Assembly (NCBI GenBank): GCA_024711325.1
Contig: JANJTC010000005.1
Span: 496,001-560,000, forward strand
Direction: 5' to 3'
DNA length: 64,000 nucleotides
Origin: Bacteriovoracaceae bacterium
GTDB taxonomy: Bacteria > Bdellovibrionota > Bacteriovoracia > Bacteriovoracales > Bacteriovoracaceae
Shown: positions 45,205 through 53,695 of the stretch, piece after piece
How positions within the stretch are numbered: position 1 is the first letter of the stretch
How the letters are laid out: every line of letters begins with the position of its first letter
Translations under genes and position numbers: made by a program
Notes under the pieces: model-generated
The model's database searches: none
Told to the model about the DNA's origin: nothing
The model's input: only the letters and a program-made list of their open reading frames with translations

Positions 45205-46137
45205 ATGAAATCCTTATTCTATATTTCCTTCTTTTTATTGTTTGGGCTTGATGCAAATGCAGGGGATTTTGCCCAGGGTCTTTGCGGCCCAGACGCAAAA
45301 GAATCTAAACTGGTTTCGGATTGGAAGAGAAAGGAAGGGAAGTACTGCTCACAAGTTGCCTGTAAAATCGGTAATAGGGACATTCAGCGCGAAAAGTGTT
45401 TTTATCAAAAAGATTATGAGAATGAAGTCACTATTACATATAATGATTCATTTCATGGCCCTGAAGTTTCCGGTTACGAAGGCAAGGCCGAATTTGTTCA
45501 GTTAGATGAGAATGACAGCTGCTTTGATGCTTGTCGACCCATGAAGAAAAAACTTCTTGGCCTGAAACTAAAAGATGAAGTGGGTCTTGAGCGCGAATCC
45601 TGTCGTCAATGTTTTGAAGCAAGAGATCATAAAAAATATGATGATTCCATCCATTATAAAGAAATTGGCAAAAGACTATATCCTTCCGAGAAATGTTATC
45701 AATTATGCAAGGATCCTAAGGGACCTTTTGTGCTTGAGCGCAAGCCTACAGTAGAATGTCAGCAATGTGTGGGTTTGAACGGTTTTACACCAGAAGCCTT
45801 TGAGTACATGTTAGTTAATGATGGAACTTGTTTTGAAATCGATAAAGACAATATCAAGAGGAAAGTACCGAATCATTTCTGCGCACCTCATGATGGAATT
45901 ATTCTTACTTATTATAAGTCTGGTTCTCCCTATACTCTTTCTACCATTTTCATGAAAAAGAAACCAATCTGTCAGGAGTTGGATGAGAAGACTGGTGGAC
46001 TCCTTTATAAAAGAGGGGTTGACTCATCTTATTGTGAGACTGCGGCCATGGATAATTCTGATCGAAATCATGTTCCAGAGAAGACTGGTAATGGCAATTC
46101 AAAGCGTCCTTCAATGGGGAGTGCTACTAAACAATAA
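45205..46137 (+). CDS. exported Cys-rich protein with repeated CxxxC/CxxC pairs
   Basis: A signal peptide (1-20, ending ANA) is followed by a mature chain with about 16 Cys. Two tandem modules share the order C-x3-C then C-x2-C: CFDAC...ESCRQC and CYQLC...VECQQC. Later single Cys (GTCFE, NHFCAP, PICQE, SSYCE) may add a third, diverged unit. The many likely disulfides suit a surface or periplasmic location. Function unknown; the C-terminus is Asn/Ser-rich and probably disordered. GAGGTAGAA precedes the ATG. Confidence 0.75.
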   Translation: MKSLFYISFFLLFGLDANAGDFAQGLCGPDAKESKLVSDWKRKEGKYCSQVACKIGNRDIQREKCFYQKDYENEVTITYNDSFHGPEVSGYEGKAEFVQLDENDSCFDACRPMKKKLLGLKLKDEVGLERESCRQCFEARDHKKYDDSIHYKEIGKRLYPSEKCYQLCKDPKGPFVLERKPTVECQQCVGLNGFTPEAFEYMLVNDGTCFEIDKDNIKRKVPNHFCAPHDGIILTYYKSGSPYTLSTIFMKKKPICQELDEKTGGLLYKRGVDSSYCETAAMDNSDRNHVPEKTGNGNSKRPSMGSATKQ

Positions 46138-46303
46138 TTCATCGCTAGTATAATCTAAATTCATTCTCGTAATTACCTTTTTGATTTCAAAAATTCATTT
46201 TCTCCCACGAATCAGTTCAAAGACTTAACTCCCGCCTCATCCTGGCCTAAGGGGACAGGACTTTTTTCTTATGGTGATGTCTTTTTTATCCTGCTGTAAT
46301 TTT

Positions 46304-46313
46304 CCGTTAACGG
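46304..46313. promoter_or_regulatory. palindrome in the long leader region before 46343
   Basis: CCGTTAACGG is a perfect 10-bp palindrome followed by TTTTTT, 30 bases before the ATG. It could be an operator or a weak hairpin. The rest of the 205-base interval has no other feature I can support. Confidence 0.3.
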
Positions 46314-46342
46314 TTTTTTAACTTGTAACAAAAGGATTACAA

Positions 46343-47023
46343 ATGAAGTTTTTCAAGTCTCAAACGGGTTTTTTCCTGGCGCTCTCTCTTCTCATGAGTA
46401 CTGTCGTTCCTCAGGGAGTTCATGCCAGTATCATGGAGAGTTACGACATGACTTTGGCTTCGAGTGAAGCCAAAGTTGAAGAGACATTCGACCGCTTTCA
46501 CTACACAATGGCAGTCGAGTGGGATCAAAGAGATGAGAATTTTAGAGTACAAGCAGAGAATGATCTGGCCGATGCACTAATGGCCCTGCAAGCTTCAGGT
46601 GTTCCAATGTCGGCCATTCAGAAACGCATGGAAACAAGTCTTCTTAGTGGTAAAAACCAGCAAGAGTACCGACGTTTTTTAACTGCCCTTAAGGCGCAAA
46701 ATGTATCACCGGAAGAAGCCTCTGCCCTCACAACTAAGTTCATGGAAAAAAATTATGCCGAAGGCACGAACTTCAATGGAGGTGGGACATATAGTAGAGG
46801 GAAGATTATTGCTGCCATTATCATCATTGCAGTCGTTACCTATATAATCATCCGCAACAACCGTGACGACGGTCATGATCACCATGACAATGGTGATAAT
46901 GGAAAACCGGGCCATGGCAAACCTTGCAATAATTATAATGCAACTGCCTGGAACGGAAATAATAATGGTGGGAACCATGGTAGTAACAATGGTAATCACG
47001 GATGCAGTCCAGTTTGGAATTAA
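46343..47023 (+). CDS. exported protein with His/Asn/Gly-rich tail
   Basis: A signal peptide (1-28, ending VHA), a helical region (about 30-145), then a hydrophobic segment (IIAAIIIIAVVTYIIIR, about 153-169) that should span a membrane. It is followed by a low-complexity tail: GHDHHDNGDNGKPGHGKPC then repeats of N, G and H. The tail is reminiscent of metal-binding or intrinsically disordered segments, and two Cys flank it. AAAAGGATTACAA precedes the ATG. Function unknown. Confidence 0.75.
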   Translation: MKFFKSQTGFFLALSLLMSTVVPQGVHASIMESYDMTLASSEAKVEETFDRFHYTMAVEWDQRDENFRVQAENDLADALMALQASGVPMSAIQKRMETSLLSGKNQQEYRRFLTALKAQNVSPEEASALTTKFMEKNYAEGTNFNGGGTYSRGKIIAAIIIIAVVTYIIIRNNRDDGHDHHDNGDNGKPGHGKPCNNYNATAWNGNNNGGNHGSNNGNHGCSPVWN

Positions 47024-47037
47024 CTAAAATAAATCTG

Positions 47038-47060
47038 GGAAGGCACTTAAGGTGCCTTCC
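47038..47060 (+). terminator. terminator after the His/Asn/Gly-rich protein gene
   Basis: GGAAGGCAC (47038-47046) and GTGCCTTCC (47052-47060) form a perfect 9-bp stem with a 5-base loop; the T-rich tail (TTCCT) is weak. Confidence 0.7.
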
Positions 47061-47114
47061 TTCCTGCACAGTGATATTACACAGCATTCAATACCCACTA
47101 CAATCGCAGATACT

Positions 47115-47838
47115 ATGAATAAATACCTTTGTATCGTGGCATTGATCATAACTTATACAGGATTTGCATCAGCGAATAACAGCTTACATACAGAATTCGG
47201 TCTTATGCAAAACTCCTATAACCAAGTCCAAATCCCCGGCGATGATGGAACTCGATTCAACATTCGGAAGTCTTTCCCTAAAGATAATCCATATTTCAGA
47301 TTGGATTACAGAAAGTCTTTCGATAATGGATACGGTATTCGATTATTGTATGCACCCTTGAAAATTAGAGGGGACCATGCTTTTGGTAAGGATATTAGTT
47401 TTAATGGTGAGATTTTTAATCAAAATGAAAAAACCGAAACTCTTTACCAGTTCAACTCATATCGTGCCAGTTATTTTTATCAATGGATAAAGCGGGATGA
47501 CTGGAAAGTGAACGTAGGCATTACAGGAAAAATTCGTGATGCAAATATCGAACTAAAGCAAGGAACCAAACAAAAAAATCGGGACGACATTGGATTTGTC
47601 CCTCTAGTTTATCTCTGGAGTGAATACTGGTTCACTGAGGATTGTAAACTCACTTTTGATTTTGACGGATTAGCGGCCCCTCAAGGGCGGGCTGGCCCTT
47701 ATGGCCGGACGCCGTCTTTCTCCATCTGTGATTGCAAATTTGGGCTACAGGATACTTGATGGGGGAGTTGATAATGACCGAGTTTATAATTTTTCTCAGT
47801 TCAACTTCTATTTTGCGGCGATTGAAGTCGTGTTTTAG
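47115..47838 (+). pseudogene. outer-membrane protein gene with a frameshift near its end
   Basis: From ATG 47115 the product has a signal peptide (1-20) and beta-barrel strands (EFGLMQNSYNQVQIPG, GYGIRLLYAPLKI, SYRASYFYQWIKRDDWKVNVGITGKIRDA). The frame reaches DGLAAPQGRA, a motif of this outer-membrane family, then turns into unlikely sequence and stops at 47759. The +1 frame from about 47690 gives LSPSVIANLGYRILDGG and ends EVVF with TAG at 47838, which is the expected barrel end. One extra base in the run at about 47688-47700 would explain it. No ribosome site; TACAAT is 10 bases before the ATG. Confidence 0.8.
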
Positions 47839-47850
47839 TTCCCCTGAGCA

Positions 47851-48726
47851 TTAAATGATACTTTTCGCTGCGGTATTTATAGCTAAGATAAGTTGTTTTA
47901 CAGATGGCGTCTGATAGCTCCAGTGATGAATATAAAGCTCTCTTTCAAAAGTCTTACTTTTGTCCAATAGCACCAGTTCTTTAGCTTTCAGTTCTTTTTG
48001 AATCTCCATGAGTGGCTTAAGGCCATACCCATACCCCGAAATGAGTGCTGATTTTATGCCTGCGATTGATGGAATGGTCGTTTTTGGAAAATTTGCCGAA
48101 TACTCAAAATGTTTTTTCAGATAGGCCGTGTGCAGATCATCCCTTTCATTAAATACGATGGCCGGATGTTGGCCGAAATCAAGACCATTAATTCCCTTGG
48201 GAGCATATCGTTTTTTAAATTCTGGACTTGCTACCATTACATAAGTCATAGTCCCAAGCTTACTACATTCATGATTAGAAACGAGAGTCTTAGCAACTCC
48301 AATTGAAACATCAACCCTCCCGGATTTTAAATAATCCAGAGTGTATTTCTCATCGTCAACAGTGATATCCAAATTCAATATTTGAGCGATTTCAGGATTC
48401 TGGAGAACTTCTTTAAACCAGATCTCTAGAGAGTCTACATTCATGGCAATTTTAATTGTGGGCTTACCATTTATTGAGCTTGAATCTTCAAGGTCCAAGT
48501 CTTGCTGTAGACTCAGAACCTTTCTATAGTGAGAAAGAATTTTCTCACCAAAGGCAGTGGGGCGATAGGGTAGTTCCCGAATGAGAAACCTTTTACCGTA
48601 TTGCGCTTCAAGTTGGTTGATCCTTTGAGAGATAGCAGGTTGAGTAACAAATAACTCTTTTGCAGCTCTTTCAAAGTTCTGATTTCTAATGACGGATTCC
48701 AGGGCCTTAATTGCTTCATAGTCCAT
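47851..48726 (-). CDS. LysR-family regulator, ArgP/LysG-like
   Basis: N-terminal winged helix-turn-helix (about 1-60; FERAAKELFVTQPAISQRINQLE), followed by the two-lobed effector domain, in 291 residues. The alignment to ArgP/IciA (basic amino acid sensors) is suggested by SVIRNQNFERAA and RELPYRPTAFGEKIL. It lies divergent from a LysE/ArgO-type exporter at 48806, the classic arrangement in which the regulator activates the exporter on Lys/Arg excess. The ligand is inferred from that arrangement. Confidence 0.9.
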   Translation of the reverse strand: MDYEAIKALESVIRNQNFERAAKELFVTQPAISQRINQLEAQYGKRFLIRELPYRPTAFGEKILSHYRKVLSLQQDLDLEDSSSINGKPTIKIAMNVDSLEIWFKEVLQNPEIAQILNLDITVDDEKYTLDYLKSGRVDVSIGVAKTLVSNHECSKLGTMTYVMVASPEFKKRYAPKGINGLDFGQHPAIVFNERDDLHTAYLKKHFEYSANFPKTTIPSIAGIKSALISGYGYGLKPLMEIQKELKAKELVLLDKSKTFERELYIHHWSYQTPSVKQLILAINTAAKSII

Positions 48727-48797
48727 TTAGTGATCATAAGATAATCTTATGAACTATAAAAGTAATTAATTTTATTTATCATGATAAGAGGCTTATT

Positions 48798-48824
48798 ATG
48801 AGTAGATGGAAAAATCGCCTATAA
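48798..48824 (+). CDS. possible 8-residue leader peptide overlapping the exporter start
   Basis: ATG 48798 follows AAGAGG by 6 bases and encodes MSRWKNRL then TAA at 48822-48824. It overlaps the exporter ATG (48806) in another frame. Three of eight codons are Arg or Lys, the likely exported amino acids. It could be regulatory or fortuitous. Confidence 0.25.
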   Translation: MSRWKNRL

Positions 48825-49420
48825 TTTTTGGAATATTTCTTCAATCAAGCATGATTCTGGCCCTAGGGGCCCAAAACCTATTTGTTCTGGAAAAAGGCTT
48901 GCTCAGAGATAGACCTATTTTAATTGCCACCATATGCTCCTTATGTGATGTCTCTCTGATCTTGTTTGGAGTACTCGGTGCTGGATCTTTCTTCGCTAAA
49001 AACGCAATCCTTTCTCTTGGTCTTAAGTTTGCTGGAGCTGCATTTCTTTTTAAATACGCTTTTGATAAATTTCAAGAAACTCGAACAGTCTCAGAATCAA
49101 GGACTGATTTGATTCTTCAAAAGTCATCGGTCACAACAATTATACTTTCGGCACTAGCAGTTAGCCTTTTGAACCCTCATGTATATCTTGATACTGTTGT
49201 TCTTATTGGAAGTTATTCAACAAAGTACCCTGTTCTCGAAGATAAACTGGGCTTTGCGATGGGAGCAAGTTTATTTTCTATAGCGTGGTTTTTCTCACTG
49301 AGTTTTGGGGCGAGCTTTTTTAGTTCTGCTTTAAGTAGGCCAAGGATAATGAAATTTATAAATTATGCAGCTTCATTGATCATGAGTTATCTCGGAGTCA
49401 ATTTGCTTTTAAGTTTTTAA
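48806..49420 (+). CDS. LysE/ArgO-family amino acid exporter
   Basis: 204-residue membrane protein with about six hydrophobic segments. IFLQSSMILALGAQNLFVLEKGL is the family N-terminal motif, and LNPHVYLDTVVLIGS the conserved loop-helix pair. It exports basic amino acids (Lys/Arg) or similar. The best ribosome site, AAGAGG, is 14 bases before this ATG but only 6 before the ATG of a tiny overlapping frame. Divergent from its probable LysR regulator; the PaiB-like gene follows 14 bases later. Confidence 0.9.
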   Translation: MEKSPIIFGIFLQSSMILALGAQNLFVLEKGLLRDRPILIATICSLCDVSLILFGVLGAGSFFAKNAILSLGLKFAGAAFLFKYAFDKFQETRTVSESRTDLILQKSSVTTIILSALAVSLLNPHVYLDTVVLIGSYSTKYPVLEDKLGFAMGASLFSIAWFFSLSFGASFFSSALSRPRIMKFINYAASLIMSYLGVNLLLSF

Positions 49421-49434
49421 CAAATGAGTATTAT

Positions 49435-50073
49435 ATGTTTAAACCACAAGTTTTTGCCGAAGACAGATTGGAAGTTTTACAAGGTTTTATCAATCAACAT
49501 TCATTAGGGCTTCTGTCATCTATTGGAACTTACAATAAAATTGAGGCCAACTTGATTCCTATGACTTTATACCCAAATAAAGACAAGGGTGTGCTTCGAT
49601 GTCATTTAACTCGAATGAATAGTCAGATTACGAGTTTAAAAGATTCCCAGGAAGTTCTGGTCGTTTTTTCTGGTGCCCATGGTTATGTTAGTCCAGAACT
49701 GTATCAGACCAAAAAACTACATGGTAAGGCCGTGCCAACATGGAACTATTCAATGGTTCAAGTAAGAGGTAAGCCTACCCTTATTGATGATTCTAAATGG
49801 ATCTTGCAACAAATTGAAGACATGACAAATAATCTTGAAGCAAAGAGTTCTCATCCTTGGAAAGTTGAAGATGCCCCTGAGGATTATATCCAATCACAAT
49901 TGAAGTTAATTGTTGGTCTTGAAATATCGATCACTAACATAGAAGGAAAATTTAAAGTCAGTCAGAATCACCCAGAAGAAAATAGAAATGGTGTTGAGAA
50001 ACATTTTCGAGAAATTGGAAATGAAGAAATGGCCGATTATGTTTTAAATAGGGGTGCTATAAAGAAGAATTAG
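49435..50073 (+). CDS. PaiB-like FMN-binding split-barrel protein
   Basis: 212 residues. MFKPQVFAEDRLEVLQGFINQHSLGLLSS, LRCHLTRMN, VVFSGAHGYVSPELYQ and VPTWNYSMVQVRGKP match the PaiB family, described in Bacillus as a negative regulator of sporulation/protease genes and related to FMN-binding proteins. The HLTRMN and SGAHGYVSP segments line the ligand pocket in the fold. It lies 14 bases after the exporter and is likely co-transcribed with it. Confidence 0.9.
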   Translation: MFKPQVFAEDRLEVLQGFINQHSLGLLSSIGTYNKIEANLIPMTLYPNKDKGVLRCHLTRMNSQITSLKDSQEVLVVFSGAHGYVSPELYQTKKLHGKAVPTWNYSMVQVRGKPTLIDDSKWILQQIEDMTNNLEAKSSHPWKVEDAPEDYIQSQLKLIVGLEISITNIEGKFKVSQNHPEENRNGVEKHFREIGNEEMADYVLNRGAIKKN

Positions 50074-50113
50074 GATGGTGGCCAGGATTGGTTTGAAGAA
50101 TCTGCGTTTTAAA

Positions 50114-50190
50114 TGGTGCGCCCGACAAGATTCGAACTTGTGACCCCTACCATGTCAAGGTAATACTCTAACCAACTGAGCTACGGGCGC
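50114..50190 (-). tRNA. tRNA-Val (GAC)
   Basis: On the minus strand the acceptor GCGCCCG pairs with CGGGCGC, the anticodon loop reads TTGACAT with anticodon GAC, the T-arm is CAAGTTCGAATCTTG, and an encoded ACCA end is present. Total 77 bases. It lies between the PaiB-like gene and the ABC exporter. Confidence 0.95.
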
Positions 50191-50290
50191 TTTGAGTTCA
50201 TTATGTTAAGAAGATTTATTCATTCTGTCACTAATCTTTCCTATTGCTTTTCATGACTTTGAGCAAAAAATGGGCTAAATTTATCCTCCT

Positions 50291-51958
50291 ATGACATCAC
50301 GATTACACCGGAGATTCGGTCCCTGGGTCATTCACCACGCTTTTGAGTTCAAATGGTTCTATTTAGGGGCCTTCCTGTGCTTATATGTATTGCAGGTTTT
50401 TCAAAGTGAGATTCCTGGCCGGATACGTAATCTGACTGAACTTTTGGGAACGGGAAGTATTGAGGGAAGCTCTGTTTGGATTTTTGTAGGGCTGGCCGCG
50501 GGCATTCTTCTTTTTAGAACCTCATCGCGGTTGCTCTTCTTTTATCCTGCGCGGGTTCAGCAGAAATTGCTGAGAATGGAGCTGTTAGAGCTTTTGGAAA
50601 AAGTACCTTCTACTCGTTATCAGCATCGCAGTCAGGGGCAAATTTTTCAGATTCTGTTTGATGATATCAATAATCTTCGGGCGTTTATCGGGTTTGGACT
50701 TTTGCAGGTAGGGAATCTTTTTATCGCTGCCTGGGTGCTAATACCTAAGCTCAATGAGACTGACTCTTATCTTTGGCCGGCCTTTTCACCACTTTTTATT
50801 TCAGTCATCCTTTTTACGATAACCTCACTCATTAATCAGAAATATTTTAAAAAGATGATGGATAAAAAGGGCGAGGTTCAGCAGTACATCATTGAGTCTT
50901 ATGAGGCCAAGCAGACCATTAAGAATTTTCATCGTGAAGAAAATTTTATCAAAGGGTTCGTTGGTATTTCATCTGAGGAGCTTGCCCTTTTCTTCAAATC
51001 AACTATTGGATTTGCCATTACTGGGCCTTACGTAAAATTAGGCTTAGGAATATCTCTGATTTGGGCCGCGATGCTCATCCGTGCTCAAGGAGGAACTACA
51101 TCTGATCTGGTTTTCTTCTCTGGTTTTCTTTATCTTTTTTTAGAGCCTGTCATGTTTTTATCCTGGGTAGCGGTGGTTGTGGCCCAAGGGTTTGCGGCCT
51201 GGAAGCGAGTCAAGGAACTTTACGGAGTTTTAGTTGTGCCTTCCCTCGATGAAAAAGAACTGGCCGAATCCCATTTAGATCTGGGTTCTGATGGACTTAA
51301 GCTATCACTTCTTTTCTGGCAGAAAAAAATTAACTTATTTTTTCAGGCCAATAAATGGACTGTTCTTATTGGTGAAACAGGAATAGGGAAAAGTTATTTA
51401 TTATCCAAGCTTGCGACCGGGCTTATCCTGAAGGGGCATAAGGTTTCCATGGTTCAGCAAGAGCCATATCTTTTTAATGACACCATCATGGAAAATATTT
51501 TTCTGGGTAAAGAGGTAAGTGATAAGAATATGGCATTGGCCAAAGAACTCCTCAGAATGTTTCAACTGGATAATCTGGCGTCTAGCATTGATGAAGTTTT
51601 AAATCTTGAAGTCGGTGAAAACGGAAAACGATTGTCTGGTGGACAGATTAAACGAGTGGCGCTGATACGTTCTCTCTTATCAGAGGCCAAAACCATTGTC
51701 TGGGATGATCCTTTTTCATCTGTAGATATCATTCTAGAGAGAAGGATTATCCATAAGATGAGAAATAGTCCTGAATGGAAAAATCATACATTCATTATCT
51801 CCAGCCACAGATTAACCACAGTCAGATTATCGGACGAAGTGATTTATATCGATAAAGAGTCCGGTGTTAAGGCACAGGGTTCATCAGAAATGATATTGAA
51901 GGAAGAAAATGTCTCAAGGTTCTTTAAGGAACAACTGGTGGACGTATCTCTGGCTTAG
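50291..51958 (+). CDS. ABC exporter subunit 1, membrane and ATPase domains fused
   Basis: Half-transporter of 555 residues: six membrane segments (about 20-290), then a nucleotide-binding domain with Walker A GETGIGKS (361-368), Q-loop, LSGGQ (448-452) and the H-loop SSHRL. Walker B is VWDDP (Asp472-Asp473), so the catalytic Glu is Asp. It pairs with the next gene to make a heterodimer with one degenerate ATP site. No Shine-Dalgarno; ATGACT-17-TAAATT lies 9 bases before the ATG. The next gene overlaps by 50 bases. Confidence 0.9.
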   Translation: MTSRLHRRFGPWVIHHAFEFKWFYLGAFLCLYVLQVFQSEIPGRIRNLTELLGTGSIEGSSVWIFVGLAAGILLFRTSSRLLFFYPARVQQKLLRMELLELLEKVPSTRYQHRSQGQIFQILFDDINNLRAFIGFGLLQVGNLFIAAWVLIPKLNETDSYLWPAFSPLFISVILFTITSLINQKYFKKMMDKKGEVQQYIIESYEAKQTIKNFHREENFIKGFVGISSEELALFFKSTIGFAITGPYVKLGLGISLIWAAMLIRAQGGTTSDLVFFSGFLYLFLEPVMFLSWVAVVVAQGFAAWKRVKELYGVLVVPSLDEKELAESHLDLGSDGLKLSLLFWQKKINLFFQANKWTVLIGETGIGKSYLLSKLATGLILKGHKVSMVQQEPYLFNDTIMENIFLGKEVSDKNMALAKELLRMFQLDNLASSIDEVLNLEVGENGKRLSGGQIKRVALIRSLLSEAKTIVWDDPFSSVDIILERRIIHKMRNSPEWKNHTFIISSHRLTTVRLSDEVIYIDKESGVKAQGSSEMILKEENVSRFFKEQLVDVSLA

Positions 51959-53618
51959 GTCAGAAGCGTTTTTAGTTGTTATCATATTCTCCAATATTCT
52001 GATCTCTGCGGTCACAGGCTATCTTACACCTCGTTTTATTACTTCATTTTATGATTCCCTAAATAAAGATGCTGAGTTTCAGCATCAGCTCATCCTATTA
52101 GTCATTCTGATTTCTTGCGAATACATTAATCGTTTTTGTTTTAGCTTGAGTACCAATCGTTATGTTCAAAAACTTCTGGTTGAAATTCGTCGAAAGAGTT
52201 TCGCACTTTGGTTAAAGGCACCTTTTAAAAGGAAGTCCGGTAAGCACGAGGAGTATCCATTAGGAGAAGTGCTGGCCCGTCTCATGAATGACACTGACGC
52301 CGTCAGAGAAGTGGTAAGTTCAGGAAGTTTTGCCATCTTCATTGATATCATTTTTATACTTTCCTGCTTAATCAGTTTTCTTCAACTGAACTCAACCACG
52401 GGTCTTGCCTTATTTGCTGCCGAAGTGATTGCCTGTTTACTTTTGATTAAAGGTAGTAAGGCGATGGCCCGAATCTTTATGGATGTAAGACGTATCACAG
52501 GGATGATGGCACGGGTGGTGACGGATATTACTTCCGGACTCAAGGAGCTTTTCTTTTCGCCGAATGATCGTTACGCCTCCAAGCGAGGTCAGAAAATCTT
52601 TGAAGAGTTTTTGGATAAACAGCTTCATGCCAATATTTGGGATGCTGGATATTATTCGGCTGCCGAGTCGCTTTATCCCATCTTGGTGGCATTAGTAATG
52701 ATTATCGTACCGTATTCTCAGATTGTAGAAGTGGCCATCCTTGCGGCCCTGATTGATCTGATTCAAAAATCAATTACACCCATTAAAGATGTGGCCTCTA
52801 AAATATCTGTTTTATCACGAGCTAAAACAGGCATTGACCGGCTTCATCAGTTCAATGACAGTTTTGAGCAGGATCATTTTGAACGCTTGGATTTTTCTAC
52901 ACTTGAAGCTCAAAGCATGGTTTTTGATCTTCAGGTTTTTCAGTATGAACAAGGCTTTAAGCTTGAGAATATAAAGTTTGAACTTAAAAAAGGGGAGATA
53001 CTGGGGATTCTAGGAGAGTCGGGATGTGGTAAATCGACTTTATTAAAACTTCTATCCGGCCAGTATCATACCTTTAGTGGGACAATTACAATTGATGATA
53101 AAATCATTCATGCTGATAACGAAAAGGCCCTGCGCCACTTTTCTTCTTACGTTAGTCTGATCGCTCAGGATTCCCATGTTTTTACTGAGAGTTTAAAGTT
53201 CAATATTACCCTTGGTGCGGAAGTTGGATTCGAAGAATTCTGGTCGCTGGCGGAAAGATCTATTCCTTATCTGGTACGGTGGGGAATGAATCCTCAAGAC
53301 CGGGTCATGCCCATGATGCTTTCCATGGGACAAAAACAATTAATCTCCGGTCTGCGGGCCTTATACCTTAAAAAGCCCGTGATCCTGATGGATGAAATAT
53401 CCAGTGGACTTGATTCTGAATTAGAAGCGGCCTTGCGAGATCTCATTACTTTTTTCCAATCACGTTCAATGACTATTATTGTGACTCATCGCTTGGAGAC
53501 GATTCTTAATTCTCATAAACTGGTTCTCCTGGAGAAGGGCCAGATAATCGCTACTGGAACTCACCAGGTCATGCGGAGTTTCCCTAAATATCAGGAATTT
53601 TTAAATCATCTGCATTAG
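51909..53618 (+). CDS. ABC exporter subunit 2, membrane and ATPase domains fused
   Basis: Partner half-transporter of 569 residues with six membrane segments (about 20-300), Walker A GESGCGKS (369-376), and complete Walker B ILMDE (Asp495-Glu496). Its signature is LSMGQ (471-475) instead of LSGGQ. That weak signature would face the degenerate Walker B of subunit 1, so only one site should hydrolyse ATP efficiently. AAGGAAGAAA precedes the ATG inside the first gene, supporting the 50-base overlap. The exported substrate is unknown. Confidence 0.9.
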   Translation: MSQGSLRNNWWTYLWLRSEAFLVVIIFSNILISAVTGYLTPRFITSFYDSLNKDAEFQHQLILLVILISCEYINRFCFSLSTNRYVQKLLVEIRRKSFALWLKAPFKRKSGKHEEYPLGEVLARLMNDTDAVREVVSSGSFAIFIDIIFILSCLISFLQLNSTTGLALFAAEVIACLLLIKGSKAMARIFMDVRRITGMMARVVTDITSGLKELFFSPNDRYASKRGQKIFEEFLDKQLHANIWDAGYYSAAESLYPILVALVMIIVPYSQIVEVAILAALIDLIQKSITPIKDVASKISVLSRAKTGIDRLHQFNDSFEQDHFERLDFSTLEAQSMVFDLQVFQYEQGFKLENIKFELKKGEILGILGESGCGKSTLLKLLSGQYHTFSGTITIDDKIIHADNEKALRHFSSYVSLIAQDSHVFTESLKFNITLGAEVGFEEFWSLAERSIPYLVRWGMNPQDRVMPMMLSMGQKQLISGLRALYLKKPVILMDEISSGLDSELEAALRDLITFFQSRSMTIIVTHRLETILNSHKLVLLEKGQIIATGTHQVMRSFPKYQEFLNHLH

Positions 53619-53695
53619 TTGATGAAATCAGTTTGTTTTTATTCTTCGCGGTTTAAGTTAAGATAACGGAAGTTTTTTAACAGGAGACCTCGCAT

